Assembly: GCA_030680575.1 (NCBI GenBank)
Contig: JAUXVI010000021.1
Coordinates: 41,286 to 105,285, forward strand
Origin: Hylemonella sp.
Lineage (GTDB): Bacteria > Pseudomonadota > Gammaproteobacteria > Burkholderiales > Burkholderiaceae_C
Direction: 5' to 3'
DNA length: 64,000 nucleotides
Shown here: one piece after another, positions 25,279 through 34,566 of the stretch
Layout of the letters: each line of letters starts with the position of its first letter
Numbering within the stretch: position 1 is the first letter of the stretch
The notes under the pieces: generated by a model
What the model saw: only the letters and a program-made list of their open reading frames with translations
The model's database searches: none
Told to the model about the DNA's origin: nothing
Made by a program: the position numbers and the translations under genes

Positions 25279-25824
25279 ATGCTTCGCAGCCCGATCAAAC
25301 ACTGCCGCAATTGCGGCATCGCCGTGGTCTACCGCATTCCCGATGATGGCGACACCAAGGAGCGCGCCATCTGCCCGGCCTGCGCCACCATCCATTACGA
25401 GAACCCGCTCAACGTGGTGGGTACCGTGCCGTACTGGGGCGACAAGATCCTGCTGTGCAAGCGCAACATCGAGCCGCGCTTTGGCAAATGGACACTTCCG
25501 GCAGGGTTTCTGGAGTTGGGCGAAACGACGGCGCAAGGCGCTGCGCGTGAAACCCATGAGGAAGCTGGCGCACAGATCGAACTGGAAGGCCTTTTCACCG
25601 TCATCAATGTGGCACGCGTCGGCCAGGTCCACATGTTCTACCGGGCTCGTTTGCTGAGTGATCAGTTCGATCCCGGCTTTGAGACCATCGAAGCCCAGCT
25701 CTATGCGGAAGATGAAATCCCCTGGGACGAGATTGCCTTTCGCACGGTGAAGGAAACCCTGGAACGCTTTTTCGCCGACCGGCGTCGCGGCCAGTTCCAG
25801 ATCCACGACGTGGACATCATCTGA
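25279..25824 (+). CDS. Nudix hydrolase with N-terminal zinc ribbon
   Basis: 181 residues. An N-terminal Cys-x-x-Cys pair (CRNC, CPAC) suggests a small zinc ribbon as in NudC-like proteins, followed by a Nudix domain with the complete box GFLELGETTAQGAARETHEEAGA (GX5EX7REUXEEXGU; read in two parts). It would hydrolyse a nucleoside diphosphate linked compound such as ADP-ribose, FAD or NADH in the cytoplasm. The C-terminal part is short for a true NudC and lacks its SQPWPFPxS motif, so it is another Nudix subfamily. The start overlaps the T-rich end of the upstream terminator region. No obvious partner genes. Confidence 0.85.
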   Translation: MLRSPIKHCRNCGIAVVYRIPDDGDTKERAICPACATIHYENPLNVVGTVPYWGDKILLCKRNIEPRFGKWTLPAGFLELGETTAQGAARETHEEAGAQIELEGLFTVINVARVGQVHMFYRARLLSDQFDPGFETIEAQLYAEDEIPWDEIAFRTVKETLERFFADRRRGQFQIHDVDII

Positions 25825-25947
25825 ACCGTGTGCGTGAACCGTCTTTGCCCACCAATTCCTTGAATCAAATGGACACAATTCGGGTTCAAATACGGCATGG
25901 TGGCGTGATACCTTACGTCATTCCGCCCATCGGCAACAGGTTCATAC

Positions 25948-26124
25948 ATGAAACGGCAACAGCACTTCTGGAACGTTGATCTCATCGAGCTGTCACGCGA
26001 GTGGCTCAGTCAGATCGTGACGCTTCTGATGACTGCCGTCGCCTTTGTCGGCATGGCACTGCCAGTGCTGATCCCCGCCTTCATCTTGTGGTACCTGGCG
26101 GGGTTCCCCCGGATTCCCTGGTAA
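25948..26124 (+). CDS. small single-span membrane protein, 58 aa
   Basis: An open frame of 58 codons with a hydrophilic N-terminus (MKRQQHFWNVDLIELSREW) and one hydrophobic stretch (about residues 24-50) that looks like a membrane helix, ending with the tail GFPRIPW. Codon use is like its neighbours. The ribosome binding site is weak (CAACAGG). It ends 45 bases before a strong terminator, consistent with a transcribed unit. I do not recognise a family. It could be a regulatory small membrane protein or a chance frame. Confidence 0.45.
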   Translation: MKRQQHFWNVDLIELSREWLSQIVTLLMTAVAFVGMALPVLIPAFILWYLAGFPRIPW

Positions 26125-26168
26125 GGGCGTGCGCAAGTCACTTGACAGCCACCACCGGCAGAAAAGAC

Positions 26169-26205
26169 AAAAGGGTTGGCAGGAATTTCCTGCCAACCCT
26201 TTTTG
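26169..26205. terminator. bidirectional Rho-independent terminator
   Basis: AAAAGGGTTGGCAGGAA paired with TTCCTGCCAACCCTTTTT, a nearly perfect hairpin. It lies between the 58-codon gene and the tRNA-Pro 3' end, ending both transcripts. Confidence 0.9.
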
Positions 26206-26210
26206 ATTGA

Positions 26211-26287
26211 TGGTCGGTGTGAAAGGATTCGAACCTTCGACCCCTTGCACCCCATGCAAGTGCGCTACCAGGCTGCGCCACACACCG
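26211..26287 (-). tRNA. tRNA-Pro (anticodon GGG)
   Basis: A 77-base cloverleaf on the minus strand. The acceptor stem is CGGTGTG paired with CACACCG, the D arm has GCAGCCTGGTAGCGC, the anticodon stem-loop is CTTGC-ATGGGGT-GCAAG with anticodon GGG, the T arm is GTCGAAGGTTCGAATCC (standard TTCGAAT loop), and the discriminator A plus CCA is encoded. It follows the MerR gene in the pheST-ihfA-merR-tRNA-Pro order known from Burkholderiales. Confidence 0.97.
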
Positions 26288-26327
26288 ATCTAGCCTTGCA
26301 TTATAACCTGCAGAATGACCTGATTCT

Positions 26328-26774
26328 TCACGGCGCAGAGAGTAAATCCCGAATTTCCGACAGCTCACGGCGCACCAGATACAGTTTGTCCGCATCCACC
26401 ATCGCCAATTCATCCGGCTGGCTGTCGACGAAGTCGGCCATGTCGGCGTCGTTCATTTCCAGCACCTCCACGCCGTCCAGCAGGACCTCGCCATTGCGTT
26501 TCTTTTCGCGCTCAACCTGCAGCAATTCCTGCATCTTGTTGCGCGCCCCGCTGATGGTGAAACCTTGGTCGTAGAGCAGGTCGCGGATGCGGCGGATCAT
26601 CAGCACTTCGTGGTGCTGGTAGTAGCGACGGTTGCCGCGCCGCTTCATCGGGCGCAGTTGCGTGAATTCCTGCTCCCAATACCGTAGCACGTGAGGCTTG
26701 ACGCCACACAGGTCGCCGACCTCACCGATGGTGAAGTAGCGTTTGGCAGGAATGGGAGGGAGCGCTTTCTCCAT
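26328..26774 (-). CDS. MerR family transcriptional regulator of the ihfA cluster
   Basis: 148 residues. The N-terminal helix-turn-helix YFTIGEVGDLCGVKPHVLRYWEQEF is typical of MerR proteins, followed by the wing RRGNRRYYQHHEV and the helix RIRDLLYDQGFTISGARNKMQEL. There is no C-terminal Cys pair for metals, so it is not CueR or MerR proper. It is the conserved regulator placed after ihfA in many Betaproteobacteria; its target is unknown to me. The ATG at 26774 is chosen over a TTG three codons upstream. It is probably transcribed with pheST-ihfA. Confidence 0.85.
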   Translation of the reverse strand: MEKALPPIPAKRYFTIGEVGDLCGVKPHVLRYWEQEFTQLRPMKRRGNRRYYQHHEVLMIRRIRDLLYDQGFTISGARNKMQELLQVEREKKRNGEVLLDGVEVLEMNDADMADFVDSQPDELAMVDADKLYLVRRELSEIRDLLSAP

Positions 26775-26878
26775 TGAAATCAATGCTGTACGAGAGAAAG
26801 CTGCAAGGTTACTCTAAGTCGAGGCCAGATGCAAAGCCTGTTTGCACGAAATCGGGCCAACCCTGCAGTCTGTTGATC

Positions 26879-27214
26879 TCAGGCGGCTGGGGGCGTACGC
26901 CCCTCTTCCTGGATTTGTTCCTTGAGCTTGTGGCTGGCATGGAAAGTCACCACGCGGCGGGCTTCGATCGGAATCGCTTCACCGGTGCGCGGATTGCGCC
27001 CAGGACGCGGCGCCTTGGTCCGGATCTGGAAATTGCCAAAGCCGGAAATCTTGACGTCATTGCCTTCTACCAGGCTGTCAGCCACCAGGTCGAAGAAGGC
27101 ATCGATCATGTCCTTCGATTCGCGTTTGTTCAGCCCGATCTGCTCGAACAGCAGTTCGGCCAACTGCGCCTTGGTCAGCGCCGGTGTTTCCAGACTTTCA
27201 ACCGTGATTTCCAT
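26879..27214 (-). CDS. ihfA: integration host factor subunit alpha
   Basis: 111 residues, a DNA-bending HU/IHF protein. [36 protein letters not shown] forms the dimer helices (read in parts), [22 protein letters not shown] is the DNA-contacting beta arm including the intercalating Pro in GRNPRTGE, and the C-terminal helix follows [11 protein letters not shown]. It pairs with IhfB and aids recombination, replication and promoter looping. It follows pheT by 43 bases, as in E. coli, so it is expressed with the Phe-tRNA synthetase. An extra C-terminal tail (EEGRTPPAA) is slightly longer than in E. coli. Confidence 0.95.
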   Translation of the reverse strand: MEITVESLETPALTKAQLAELLFEQIGLNKRESKDMIDAFFDLVADSLVEGNDVKISGFGNFQIRTKAPRPGRNPRTGEAIPIEARRVVTFHASHKLKEQIQEEGRTPPAA

Positions 27215-27257
27215 GATGCCTGCTGTCTCTTGTTGCTTTTGATATGTCAGACCTGGC

Positions 27258-29690
27258 TCAAGCGCGCAAACGCGCGCCCAACTGGTTGGTCAATTGTCCC
27301 AGCACGGCCAACACGGCCGACTCGATCTGCTCCTCGGTCAGCGTGGCCTCTTCGCCATTGAGCGTGAGGCGCACCGCCAGACTCTTCTCGCCCTCGCCCA
27401 ATCCGGCCGATGCCGCACCCGGCTTGGCCCGGTAGACGTCGAACAGTATCGCATCCCGCAACAGGCCCTGCGTCGGTGCCGCCCAGATGGCTTGCATCAG
27501 GGCCGCGTGGCTGGTCGATTCGGCCACGATGACCGCGATGTCGCGCTCCACCGGCTGGTGCTTGGCCACGCCGCTGAAGGCGGCCACACCGCGCTGCAGG
27601 ACCGCATCGAGTTCCAGCTCGAACATCACCGGCACCACCGCCAGGTCATAGCTCTGGCGCCAGCGCGGATGCAACTCGCCGACAAAACCGATGGTCTGGC
27701 CACCCAACAGCACCTTGGCACAGCGGCCCGGGTGCATGGCCGGATGCGTCGCCGGCTCGAAGGTGGCTTTAAGCGGCGACAGCAGCGCTTCCACATCGCC
27801 CTTGACGTCGTAAAAATCGACGCTGCGCTCCTTGCCAGCCCACTGCAGGCTGTCAACCGCACCACAGGCCATGCCGGCCACGCGCATCGGCTGCTCAAAA
27901 CCTTCAACCGTGGTGTCGCTGTTCTTCACCGCCGCATCGCGCAGGAACACCCGACCCAACTCGAACACGCGAACACGTGACGCCTTGCGGTCCAGGTTGA
28001 ACTTCAGCACCTGCAGCAGCGAACCGAGCAGCGAAGAGCGCATGACGTTCATCTGGCTGGCGATCGGGTTCAGCAACTTGATCGGATTCGGGTTGCCGGC
28101 CAGCTCATGCTCCCAGCGCTCCTCGACAAAGCTGTAGTTGATGGTTTCCTGGTAGCCCTGCGCGGCCAACGAGCGACGCACGGCAAACTGGCTGCGTTGC
28201 GCCTCGGGACGGCTTTTGGCCACCACGGGGGCCTGCGGCGGCGTGTGCGGCAGCTTGTCGTAGCCCACCATGCGCGCCACTTCCTCGATCAGGTCCTCCT
28301 CGATCTGCAGATCGAAGCGGTACAGCGGCGGGGTGACGGTGATGGTGCCGTCAGCTTGTGTGAGCGGCAGGCCGAGACGGGCCAGCGCGTCGGCGCACTG
28401 CGCCTGGGTCAGCGGCATGCCGATGATCTTGGCGGCGCGTGCCACGCGCAGCGTCACCGGCTGGGCTTGCGGCATCTTCACCTGATGGTCGTCAATCGGG
28501 CCGCACACGGTATCGGGGGTGCCACAGATGGCGATGATGAGCTGGGTGATGCGTTCGATGTGCTCCACCGTCAGCTGCGGGTCGACGCCGCGCTCAAAGC
28601 GGTGGCCGGCGTCGGTGGCGAAGTTGTAGCGACGCGAACGGCCGGCGATCGCCTTGGGCCACCAGAAGGCGGCTTCCACGTAGACGTTCTTCGTATCGTC
28701 CGACACGGCAGTGGCGTCGCCGCCCATGATGCCGGCTAAGGATTCGACTTGTTGGTCATCGGCAATCACACCCACTTCGCCATCCACGGTGACGGTATTG
28801 CCGTTGAGCAACTTGAGCTGCTCGCCTGGCTTGCCCCAACGCACATCCAGCGCGCCGTGGATCTTGTCCAGGTCGAAGATGTGCGACGGGCGACCGTATT
28901 CGAACATCACGTAGTTGGAGATGTCCACCAGGGCCGTCACGCTGCGCTGGCCGCAGCGGGCCAGGCGGTCCACCATCCACTGCGGCGTGGCTGCTTTCGT
29001 GTTCACATTGCGCACGATGCGACCGGAGAAGCGGCCGCACAGGTCAGGTGCACTGACCTTTACCGGCAGCTTGTCGCTGTTGCCCACGGCCACCGGCGGG
29101 AAGCTCGGCGCTTTCAGCGGGGTACCGGTCAGCGCGGCCACTTCACGGGCCACACCGTAGACACTGAGGCAGTGCGCCAGGTTCGGCGTCAGTTTCAGCG
29201 TGAAGAGCGTGTCGTCCAGGTTCAGATGAGTGCGGATGTCCTGGCCGATGGGCGCATCAGCAGCCAGCTCCAGCAGGCCGCCATGGTCTTCGGACAGTTT
29301 GAGTTCGCGCGCCGAACACAGCATGCCCTGGCTTTCCACACCACGCAGCTTGCCCAGCTTGATCAGAAAGGGTTTGCCGTCGTCACCGGGCGGCAGTTCG
29401 GCACCCACCAGAGCGCACGGCACCTTGATACCCACGCGCGCATTGGGCGCGCCGCAAACGATGTTGAGCAGACTGCCCTGCCCCACGTCCACCTGGCAGA
29501 CACGCAAGCGGTCGGCATTCGGGTGTTGCACGGCTTCCTTGATTTCGCCGACAACGATCTTGGTGAAGGGCGGCGCCACCGGGCGCAGCTCCTCCACCTC
29601 GAGGCCAGCCATGGTCAGGGTGTCGGCCAGTTGCTGGGTGGTGAGTGTCGGGTTGCAGAATTCGCGCAGCCAGGATTCCGGGAATTGCAT
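27258..29690 (-). CDS. pheT: phenylalanyl-tRNA synthetase beta subunit
   Basis: 810 residues, normal for bacterial PheT (about 795-815). It starts [33 protein letters not shown] (in parts), has the tRNA-binding EMAP-like domain (about 40-150: [22 protein letters not shown]), the B3/B4 editing domain and a B5 domain, the catalytic-like core, and the C-terminal anticodon-binding fold ([17 protein letters not shown]). With PheS it forms the alpha2-beta2 enzyme that charges tRNA-Phe and edits Tyr. It is 32 bases after pheS. Confidence 0.95.
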   Translation of the reverse strand: MQFPESWLREFCNPTLTTQQLADTLTMAGLEVEELRPVAPPFTKIVVGEIKEAVQHPNADRLRVCQVDVGQGSLLNIVCGAPNARVGIKVPCALVGAELPPGDDGKPFLIKLGKLRGVESQGMLCSARELKLSEDHGGLLELAADAPIGQDIRTHLNLDDTLFTLKLTPNLAHCLSVYGVAREVAALTGTPLKAPSFPPVAVGNSDKLPVKVSAPDLCGRFSGRIVRNVNTKAATPQWMVDRLARCGQRSVTALVDISNYVMFEYGRPSHIFDLDKIHGALDVRWGKPGEQLKLLNGNTVTVDGEVGVIADDQQVESLAGIMGGDATAVSDDTKNVYVEAAFWWPKAIAGRSRRYNFATDAGHRFERGVDPQLTVEHIERITQLIIAICGTPDTVCGPIDDHQVKMPQAQPVTLRVARAAKIIGMPLTQAQCADALARLGLPLTQADGTITVTPPLYRFDLQIEEDLIEEVARMVGYDKLPHTPPQAPVVAKSRPEAQRSQFAVRRSLAAQGYQETINYSFVEERWEHELAGNPNPIKLLNPIASQMNVMRSSLLGSLLQVLKFNLDRKASRVRVFELGRVFLRDAAVKNSDTTVEGFEQPMRVAGMACGAVDSLQWAGKERSVDFYDVKGDVEALLSPLKATFEPATHPAMHPGRCAKVLLGGQTIGFVGELHPRWRQSYDLAVVPVMFELELDAVLQRGVAAFSGVAKHQPVERDIAVIVAESTSHAALMQAIWAAPTQGLLRDAILFDVYRAKPGAASAGLGEGEKSLAVRLTLNGEEATLTEEQIESAVLAVLGQLTNQLGARLRA

Positions 29691-29722
29691 GGTCTAAATC
29701 TTCGTGTGTGGTCCGCGGGCGT

Positions 29723-30781
29723 TCAACGGAATTGGGAGAGAAAACGAATATCGCCATCAAAGAACAGGCGCAGGTCGTTGACGCCGTAGCGCAGCATGGT
29801 GAAGCGGTCCAGCCCCATGCCAAACGCAAAGCCGATGTGCTTCTCGGGGTCCAGCCCCATGTTGCGCACCACGTTCGGGTGCACTTGGCCGGAGCCGGCC
29901 ACTTCCAGCCAGCGGCCGGCCAACGGCCCGCTCTGGAACTGGATGTCGATCTCGGCGCTGGGCTCGGTGAAGGGGAAGAAACTGGGGCGGAAGCGCAGCA
30001 CCAGGTCGTCACGCTCGAAGAAGGTCCGGCACAAATCGGTGAAGACGAACTTGAGGTCCTTGAAACTCACGTTCTCGCCGATCCACAGGCCTTCGCACTG
30101 GTGGAACATGGGTGAATGGGTGGCATCGCTGTCCACGCGGTAGGTGCGGCCTGGGCAGATGACCCGGATCTCGGGCATGGGCAGGCCGGCCTCGATCAGC
30201 GCGCGGTGCTGCTTGACGTGCTGTAGCGCATGGCGCACCTGCACTGGGCTGGTGTGCGTGCGCAGCAGGTTGGGCGCCTTTTCGCTGCCGCCTTCGACGT
30301 AGAAGGTGTCGTGCATGGAGCGGGCGGGATGGTCTTCGGGCGTATTGAGCGCGGTGAAGTTGAACCAGTCGGCCTCGATCTCGGGACCCTGGGCCACTTC
30401 GAAGCCCATGGAGCCGAAGATGGCCTCGATGCGCTCCATGGTGAGCGAAACCGGGTGTAGCCCGCCATTGCCGCGGGCGCGGCCAGGCAGCGTGACGTCC
30501 AGCGCCTCGGCCTGCAGCTGGGCTTGCAATTCGGCTTCGGCCAGGGCCTGACGACGCTCGTTCAGCGCGGCCTCAATCGCTTGCTTGGCCACGTTGATGG
30601 CAGCACCACGCGATTTCTTTTCTTCCACGCTCAGGGCTGCCATGCCCTTCATCAGTTCGGTGATGCGGCCGGCCTTGCCCAAAAAGCGCGCCTTGGCGTT
30701 TTCCAGATCGACCGGGGTGGCGGCCTCGACAAAAGAGGTTTTCGCGCTGTCGACGATGGCATCCAACTCGTTCATGTTCAC
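29723..30781 (-). CDS. pheS: phenylalanyl-tRNA synthetase alpha subunit
   Basis: 352 residues. It has the N-terminal coiled coil (about 1-90), then class II motifs: motif 1 near [18 protein letters not shown], motif 2 in [15 protein letters not shown], and motif 3 in [18 protein letters not shown], where the Arg binds ATP. It activates phenylalanine and loads tRNA-Phe together with PheT. The start may be ATG 30781 or 30775. It sits 163 bases after rplT, and the gap holds a terminator and a second strong hairpin. Confidence 0.95.
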   Translation of the reverse strand: MNMNELDAIVDSAKTSFVEAATPVDLENAKARFLGKAGRITELMKGMAALSVEEKKSRGAAINVAKQAIEAALNERRQALAEAELQAQLQAEALDVTLPGRARGNGGLHPVSLTMERIEAIFGSMGFEVAQGPEIEADWFNFTALNTPEDHPARSMHDTFYVEGGSEKAPNLLRTHTSPVQVRHALQHVKQHRALIEAGLPMPEIRVICPGRTYRVDSDATHSPMFHQCEGLWIGENVSFKDLKFVFTDLCRTFFERDDLVLRFRPSFFPFTEPSAEIDIQFQSGPLAGRWLEVAGSGQVHPNVVRNMGLDPEKHIGFAFGMGLDRFTMLRYGVNDLRLFFDGDIRFLSQFR

Positions 30782-30798
30782 ATCCGCTTATGCAAAGA

Positions 30799-30844
30799 GA
30801 TCAGGACATCAGGGTAGGCACCGACCCACCCGCATCTCCTGATC
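30799..30844 (-). promoter_or_regulatory. stem-loop directly upstream of pheS
   Basis: GATCAGGA and TCCTGATC form the base of a 46-base hairpin with an inner GGGT/ACCC stem. It ends 18 bases before the pheS start, so on the transcript it covers the approach to the ribosome binding site. It has no U-run, so it is unlikely to be a terminator. No Phe-rich leader peptide could be read here. Confidence 0.45.
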
Positions 30845-30859
30845 GCTTTCAGAATGACA

Positions 30860-30893
30860 AAGGGCTAAAGCTCTTTTAAAGCTCTAGCCCTTG
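30860..30893 (-). terminator. Rho-independent terminator after rplT
   Basis: On the minus strand AAGGGCTAGAGCT...AGCTTTAGCCCTT followed by TTGTC. It would stop most transcripts coming from infC-rpmI-rplT before pheS. Part of the stem comes from the GGGCTAGAGC tail of a dispersed repeat. Confidence 0.7.
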
Positions 30894-30927
30894 TTTCTTG
30901 TGCGTGGCATGCTATCTAACTGATAGC
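30862..30927 (-). repeat. dispersed ~60-bp palindrome-headed repeat, copy 4
   Basis: On the minus strand it starts GCTATCAGTTAGATAGC, continues CACGCACAAGAAACAAGGGC and ends TAGAGC. The head palindrome and the AAGGGCTAGAG tail match the other copies. Here it has been recruited into a terminator. Confidence 0.65.
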
Positions 30928-30943
30928 AAACCTGGCTTGAAGA

Positions 30944-31303
30944 TCAAGCGGCCAGCTTGGCCTTGACTTGCTCCACAATGCCAGCGAAGGCAGCCATGTC
31001 GTGCACAGCGATATCGGCCAGCACTTTGCGGTCGATCTCGATCTGGGCCTTCTTCAGGCCGTTGGCGAACTGGCTGTAGGTCATGCCGCACTGACGGGCT
31101 GCCGCGTTGATACGGGCAATCCACAGCTGACGGAAGACACGCTTCTTGGTACGGCGGTCACGGTAGGCATATTGCCCAGCCTTCATCACCGCTTCTTTGG
31201 CGATGCGGAAGACGTTACCGCGGCGACCGCGGAAGCCCTTGGCGAGGGCGAGAACTTTCTTATGGCGGGCGCGAGCCGTTACACCACGTTTGACGCGAGG
31301 CAT
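30944..31303 (-). CDS. rplT: 50S ribosomal protein L20
   Basis: 119 residues. The N-terminus [18 protein letters not shown] and the motifs [21 protein letters not shown] and [21 protein letters not shown] (in parts) are those of L20. It binds 23S rRNA early in large-subunit assembly and in enterobacteria represses its own operon by binding the leader RNA. It follows rpmI by 25 bases. Length and order (infC-rpmI-rplT) are standard. Confidence 0.97.
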   Translation of the reverse strand: MPRVKRGVTARARHKKVLALAKGFRGRRGNVFRIAKEAVMKAGQYAYRDRRTKKRVFRQLWIARINAAARQCGMTYSQFANGLKKAQIEIDRKVLADIAVHDMAAFAGIVEQVKAKLAA

Positions 31304-31328
31304 TTGATTACTCCTTGTTCGTCGTTAA

Positions 31329-31532
31329 TTAAATACCCATGCCAGGCAGCATCTGTGCCATGTGACCCATATTGGTCTCATGCACCGTCACTGCACCGCG
31401 CAAATGGCGTTTATTTTTGGTGGTCTTCTTGGTCAGAATGTGACGCTTGAAGGCTTGACCGCGCTTGACGGTACCACCGGGACGAACGCGGAAGCGTTTC
31501 TTCGCCGCGCTCTTGGTCTTCATCTTGGGCAT
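31329..31532 (-). CDS. rpmI: 50S ribosomal protein L35
   Basis: 67 residues beginning [20 protein letters not shown], the diagnostic start of L35, and containing [18 protein letters not shown]. The start at 31532 has AAAAGGAGC upstream. It lies between infC and rplT. The 220-base gap to infC holds repeated small hairpins, so there may be separate control of rpmI-rplT. Confidence 0.97.
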   Translation of the reverse strand: MPKMKTKSAAKKRFRVRPGGTVKRGQAFKRHILTKKTTKNKRHLRGAVTVHETNMGHMAQMLPGMGI

Positions 31533-31599
31533 TGGAATGCTCCTTTTACATTGTGCTCGTGAGGCGCCGGAAACCCATTCCGGACTTGTTGGCCCCGAG

Positions 31600-31712
31600 C
31601 CACTTATGTGGCGAGTACGAAACCCGCCACTTGTGTGGTGAGTTTTAAGGCTCTCCACTGGTGTGGTGAACCCTGGGATTCACCACTTTTCGGGAAAGCT
31701 CTCGCTTTCCCG
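31600..31712 (-). promoter_or_regulatory. infC-rpmI intergenic leader with three tandem hairpins and a larger stem-loop
   Basis: Three 12-base hairpins CCAC-N4-GTGG start at 31600, 31627 and 31655, a period of 27-28 bases, each with a four-base loop (TTAT, TTGT, TGGT on the + strand). Just beyond is CGGGAAAGC-TCTC-GCTTTCCCG at 31691-31712. On the transcript the large hairpin comes first, then the three small ones, then rpmI. The arrangement suggests a protein-binding leader, for example for L20. Confidence 0.5.
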
Positions 31713-31752
31713 GCGATTCCCGCCGGCGACCAAACCGACAGAAAACGAATCT

Positions 31753-32346
31753 TTAGGACGCAGCAGCTTCTGCTGCCGGCTTGGGCGCAGCGCCACCAGC
31801 CTTTTTCTTGCCCGGCGCGATCATCATGATCATCTGCCGGCCTTCCAGCTTGGGGAACTGCTCGACCACGATCAGATCCGCCAAGTCATCGCGCATGCGG
31901 TTGAGCAGCGCCATGCCAATTTCCTGGTGCGTGATCTCTCGACCACGGAAGCGCAAGGTAATCTTGCACTTGTCACCCTCATCCAAGAAGCGCTTGATGT
32001 TGCGCAACTTGATGTTGTAGTCACCATCGTCGGTACCGGGCCGGAACTTGATTTCCTTGACCTCGATGACCTTCTGCTTGGATTTCGCTTCGGCGGCCTT
32101 CTTCTGCTCCTGGAACTTGAACTTGCCATAGTCCATCAGGCGGCAGACGGGCGGATTGGCAGTGGCCACAGTTTCAATCAGGTCCACATCCATCTCGCCT
32201 GCCAATCGCAGGGCCTCTGCCAGACTCACCACACCCATGGGCTCGTTATCCGGACCCGAGATCCGTACTTCGGGCGCCATGATTTCACGGTTCAGGCGGT
32301 GTTTGCGTTCTTCGCGCTGGCGGCGATCACGAAATTCAGTAGCGAT
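31753..32346 (-). CDS. infC: translation initiation factor IF-3 (AUC start)
   Basis: 197 residues. The core [35 protein letters not shown], the linker [23 protein letters not shown] and the C domain [17 protein letters not shown] and [14 protein letters not shown] are all IF-3. IF-3 binds the 30S subunit and rejects non-canonical start codons. The usual N-terminus ([20 protein letters not shown]) continues upstream of the first ATG (32280) to an ATC codon at 32346 with AAGGA 8 bases before it. A non-AUG start in infC allows IF-3 to repress itself, as shown for E. coli (AUU). A short C-terminal Ala/Pro-rich tail is present. Confidence 0.93.
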   Translation of the reverse strand: MATEFRDRRQREERKHRLNREIMAPEVRISGPDNEPMGVVSLAEALRLAGEMDVDLIETVATANPPVCRLMDYGKFKFQEQKKAAEAKSKQKVIEVKEIKFRPGTDDGDYNIKLRNIKRFLDEGDKCKITLRFRGREITHQEIGMALLNRMRDDLADLIVVEQFPKLEGRQMIMMIAPGKKKAGGAAPKPAAEAAAS

Positions 32347-32433
32347 GGTTCAATCCTTCAAATTTGTTGCCACAAAACGTGGCGTCAACCGTCCTGTACA
32401 CGCGGGCAAACTGCCAATGGACCCCAGAGGAGC

Positions 32434-34377
32434 CTAGCTGACAGACTTGTGAGCGATGTCGTCCGCGATGGTTTGCACGAATGCGTCGAGGGACATCACA
32501 CCGAGGTCACGATTCCCCCGGGCGCGCACTGCAACGGCACCAGCGGCCTTTTCCTTGTCGCCTGCGACCAGGATGTAAGGCAGCTTCTGCATTGAATGCT
32601 CACGTATTTTATACGTAATTTTCTCGTTGCGCAGGTCCGTGATGACTCTAAGTTCTTGATTCGGCAGAGATTTCCGCAGTTTTTCCGCAATTTCACGACA
32701 GTAATCGGCCTGCGAGTCGGTGATATTGAGCACCGCCACCTGCACTGGCGCCAGCCAGCTGGGCAACGCACCGGCGTGTTCCTCGATCAGAATCCCGATG
32801 AAACGCTCCAGGCTGCCGACGATGGCCCGGTGCAGCATGACCGGGCGATGGCGGCCACCGTCCTCACCCACATACTCGGCGTCCAGCCGCTCCGGCATGG
32901 AAAAATCGACCTGGATGGTGCCGCACTGCCAGTGGCGGCCGATGGCGTCCTTCAGCGTGTACTCGATCTTCGGGCCGTAGAAGGCACCGTCACCCGGGGC
33001 AATCTCGAATTCGCAGTTGGCGGCCTTCAGGCTGGCCATCAGGGCGGCTTCGGCCTTGTCCCAGCTCTCGTCCGAACCGATGCGCTTTTCCGGCCGGGTG
33101 GCGATCTTGTAGATGATGTTGGTGAAGCCGAAGTCCTTGTAGGTCTTCTGCAGCAGCGCTGTGAAGTTGACGCACTCGTCCAGGATCTGGTCTTCGGTGC
33201 AGAAGATATGGCCATCGTCCTGCGTGAAGCCGCGCACGCGCATGATGCCGTGCAGACCGCCCGAGGGCTCGTTGCGGTGGCACTGACCGAACTCGCCGTA
33301 GCGCAGCGGCAGGTCGCGGTAGCTCTTGATGCCCTGCTTGAAGATCAGGATGTGGCCCGGGCAGTTCATCGGCTTCAAAGCGTATTCGCGCTTCTCGCTC
33401 TCGGTGGTGAACATGTTTTCGCGGTACTTGTCCCAGTGGCCGGTCTTCTCCCACAGCGTCTTGTCGATCACCTGCGGGCCCTTGACCTCCTGGTAGCCAT
33501 TGTCGCGGTAGACCTGGCGCATGTACTGCTCCACGCCCTGCCACACGGTCCAGCCCTTGGGGTGCCAGAACACCAAGCCGGGGGCATGGTCGTCAATGTG
33601 GAACAGATCCAGTTCGCGCCCCAGTTTGCGGTGGTCGCGCTTCTCGGCCTCCTCCAGCATGGTCAGGTACTGCTGCAGTTCTTCCTTGCTGGCCCAGGCG
33701 GTGCCGTAGACGCGTTGCAACATCTCGTTGCGATGGTCGCCGCGCCAGTAGGCGCCGGCCACCTTCATGAGCTTGAAGTGCTTGAGCTTGCCGGTGCTGG
33801 GCACGTGCGGGCCGCGGCACAGGTCTTCAAACTTCCCTTCGCGGTACAGGCTCACGTCCTGATCAGCCGGAATACTGGCAATGATCTCGGCCTTGTAGTG
33901 CTCGCCGATGCTCTTGAAATAGGCCACGGCCTCGTCGCGCGGCAACACGCGGCGCACCACCGGCTCGTCCTTGGCAGCCAGCTCAGACATCTTTTTCTCG
34001 ATGGCCACCAAGTCTTCGGGTGTGAACGGGCGCTTGTAGGAGAAGTCGTAATAGAAGCCGTTCTCGATCACCGGGCCGATGGTGACCTGGGCATCGGGGA
34101 ACAGCTCCTTGACGGCATAGGCCAGCAAATGGGCGGTCGAGTGGCGAATGACCTCCAGGCCGTCGGCATCCTTGGCGGTGACGATGGACAGCGGGCTGTC
34201 GGCGGTGATCTGGTGGCTGGTGTCCACCACCTTGAAGCCGGAGCCGTCTGCGGCGGGAATCTTGCCGGCCAGCGCCGCCTTGGCCAGGCCGGCGCCGATG
34301 GAAGCCGCCACCTCGGCCACCGTCACCGGGCCGGGAAAATCACGTTTGGAACCATCGGGAAGCGTAATCTGAACCAT
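32434..34377 (-). CDS. thrS: threonyl-tRNA synthetase
   Basis: 647 residues, normal length. The order is TGS domain (about 1-62), the editing domain with [19 protein letters not shown] (zinc-type HxxxH), the SAD region, then the class II core with [14 protein letters not shown] (zinc Cys), the motif 2 region [29 protein letters not shown] and motif 3 [15 protein letters not shown], and the anticodon-binding domain ending [20 protein letters not shown]. It charges tRNA-Thr and removes Ser-tRNA-Thr. The region upstream contains a Thr-rich leader peptide and a terminator, so attenuation by Thr-tRNA level is likely. infC follows after 87 bases. Confidence 0.97.
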   Translation of the reverse strand: MVQITLPDGSKRDFPGPVTVAEVAASIGAGLAKAALAGKIPAADGSGFKVVDTSHQITADSPLSIVTAKDADGLEVIRHSTAHLLAYAVKELFPDAQVTIGPVIENGFYYDFSYKRPFTPEDLVAIEKKMSELAAKDEPVVRRVLPRDEAVAYFKSIGEHYKAEIIASIPADQDVSLYREGKFEDLCRGPHVPSTGKLKHFKLMKVAGAYWRGDHRNEMLQRVYGTAWASKEELQQYLTMLEEAEKRDHRKLGRELDLFHIDDHAPGLVFWHPKGWTVWQGVEQYMRQVYRDNGYQEVKGPQVIDKTLWEKTGHWDKYRENMFTTESEKREYALKPMNCPGHILIFKQGIKSYRDLPLRYGEFGQCHRNEPSGGLHGIMRVRGFTQDDGHIFCTEDQILDECVNFTALLQKTYKDFGFTNIIYKIATRPEKRIGSDESWDKAEAALMASLKAANCEFEIAPGDGAFYGPKIEYTLKDAIGRHWQCGTIQVDFSMPERLDAEYVGEDGGRHRPVMLHRAIVGSLERFIGILIEEHAGALPSWLAPVQVAVLNITDSQADYCREIAEKLRKSLPNQELRVITDLRNEKITYKIREHSMQKLPYILVAGDKEKAAGAVAVRARGNRDLGVMSLDAFVQTIADDIAHKSVS

Positions 34378-34389
34378 GTTTCACTCGCA

Positions 34390-34425
34390 GAAAAGAAAAA
34401 AGGCGCGGTAGAGACCGCGCCTTGC
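34390..34425 (-). terminator. thrS attenuator (intrinsic terminator in the leader)
   Basis: On the minus strand AAGGCGCGGT, loop CTCT, ACCGCGCCTT followed by TTTTCTTTTC. It ends only about 13 bases before the thrS start and 39 bases after the leader peptide stop. CCGCGCGCC (34455-34463) lies just after the stop and can pair with GGCGCGG of the terminator's first arm, giving an antiterminator. Confidence 0.8.
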
Positions 34426-34463
34426 TTTGAATTTGATAGCACTTGGCGCCCGGGGCGCGCGGA

Positions 34464-34514
34464 CTAGCAACCCCTGAGGCGTATCAACCGGGTGGTGGTA
34501 GTTCGCGGCGTCAT
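34464..34514 (-). CDS. thrS leader peptide, Thr-rich, 16 aa
   Basis: The peptide reads MTPRTTTTRLIRLRGC. It contains five Thr codons, four of them consecutive (ACT ACC ACC ACC), plus an Ile codon, in 16 residues. The ATG has GAAAGG about 10 bases upstream. A promoter-like TAGAAT lies about 55 bases upstream and an intrinsic terminator downstream, the classical layout of attenuation: stalling at Thr codons when Thr-tRNA is short would free the antiterminator strand. The same layout is known for amino-acid operons (thrL, pheM before pheST in E. coli). I do not know it for thrS. The four Arg codons are a second possible stall site. Confidence 0.65.
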   Translation of the reverse strand: MTPRTTTTRLIRLRGC

Positions 34515-34566
34515 AACCGGGATGCCTTTCTCGCTCTTGTCGACGGACGATATGCCCAATTGAGGC

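Noticed and set aside
30781..30943. pheM-like Phe leader peptide
   Set aside because: No short frame with clustered Phe codons exists in this gap; only hairpins are seen.
31600..31666. Three evenly spaced repeats as a possible CRISPR array
   Set aside because: The repeat is only 12 bases, forms hairpins and lies inside a ribosomal protein operon; no cas genes are near.
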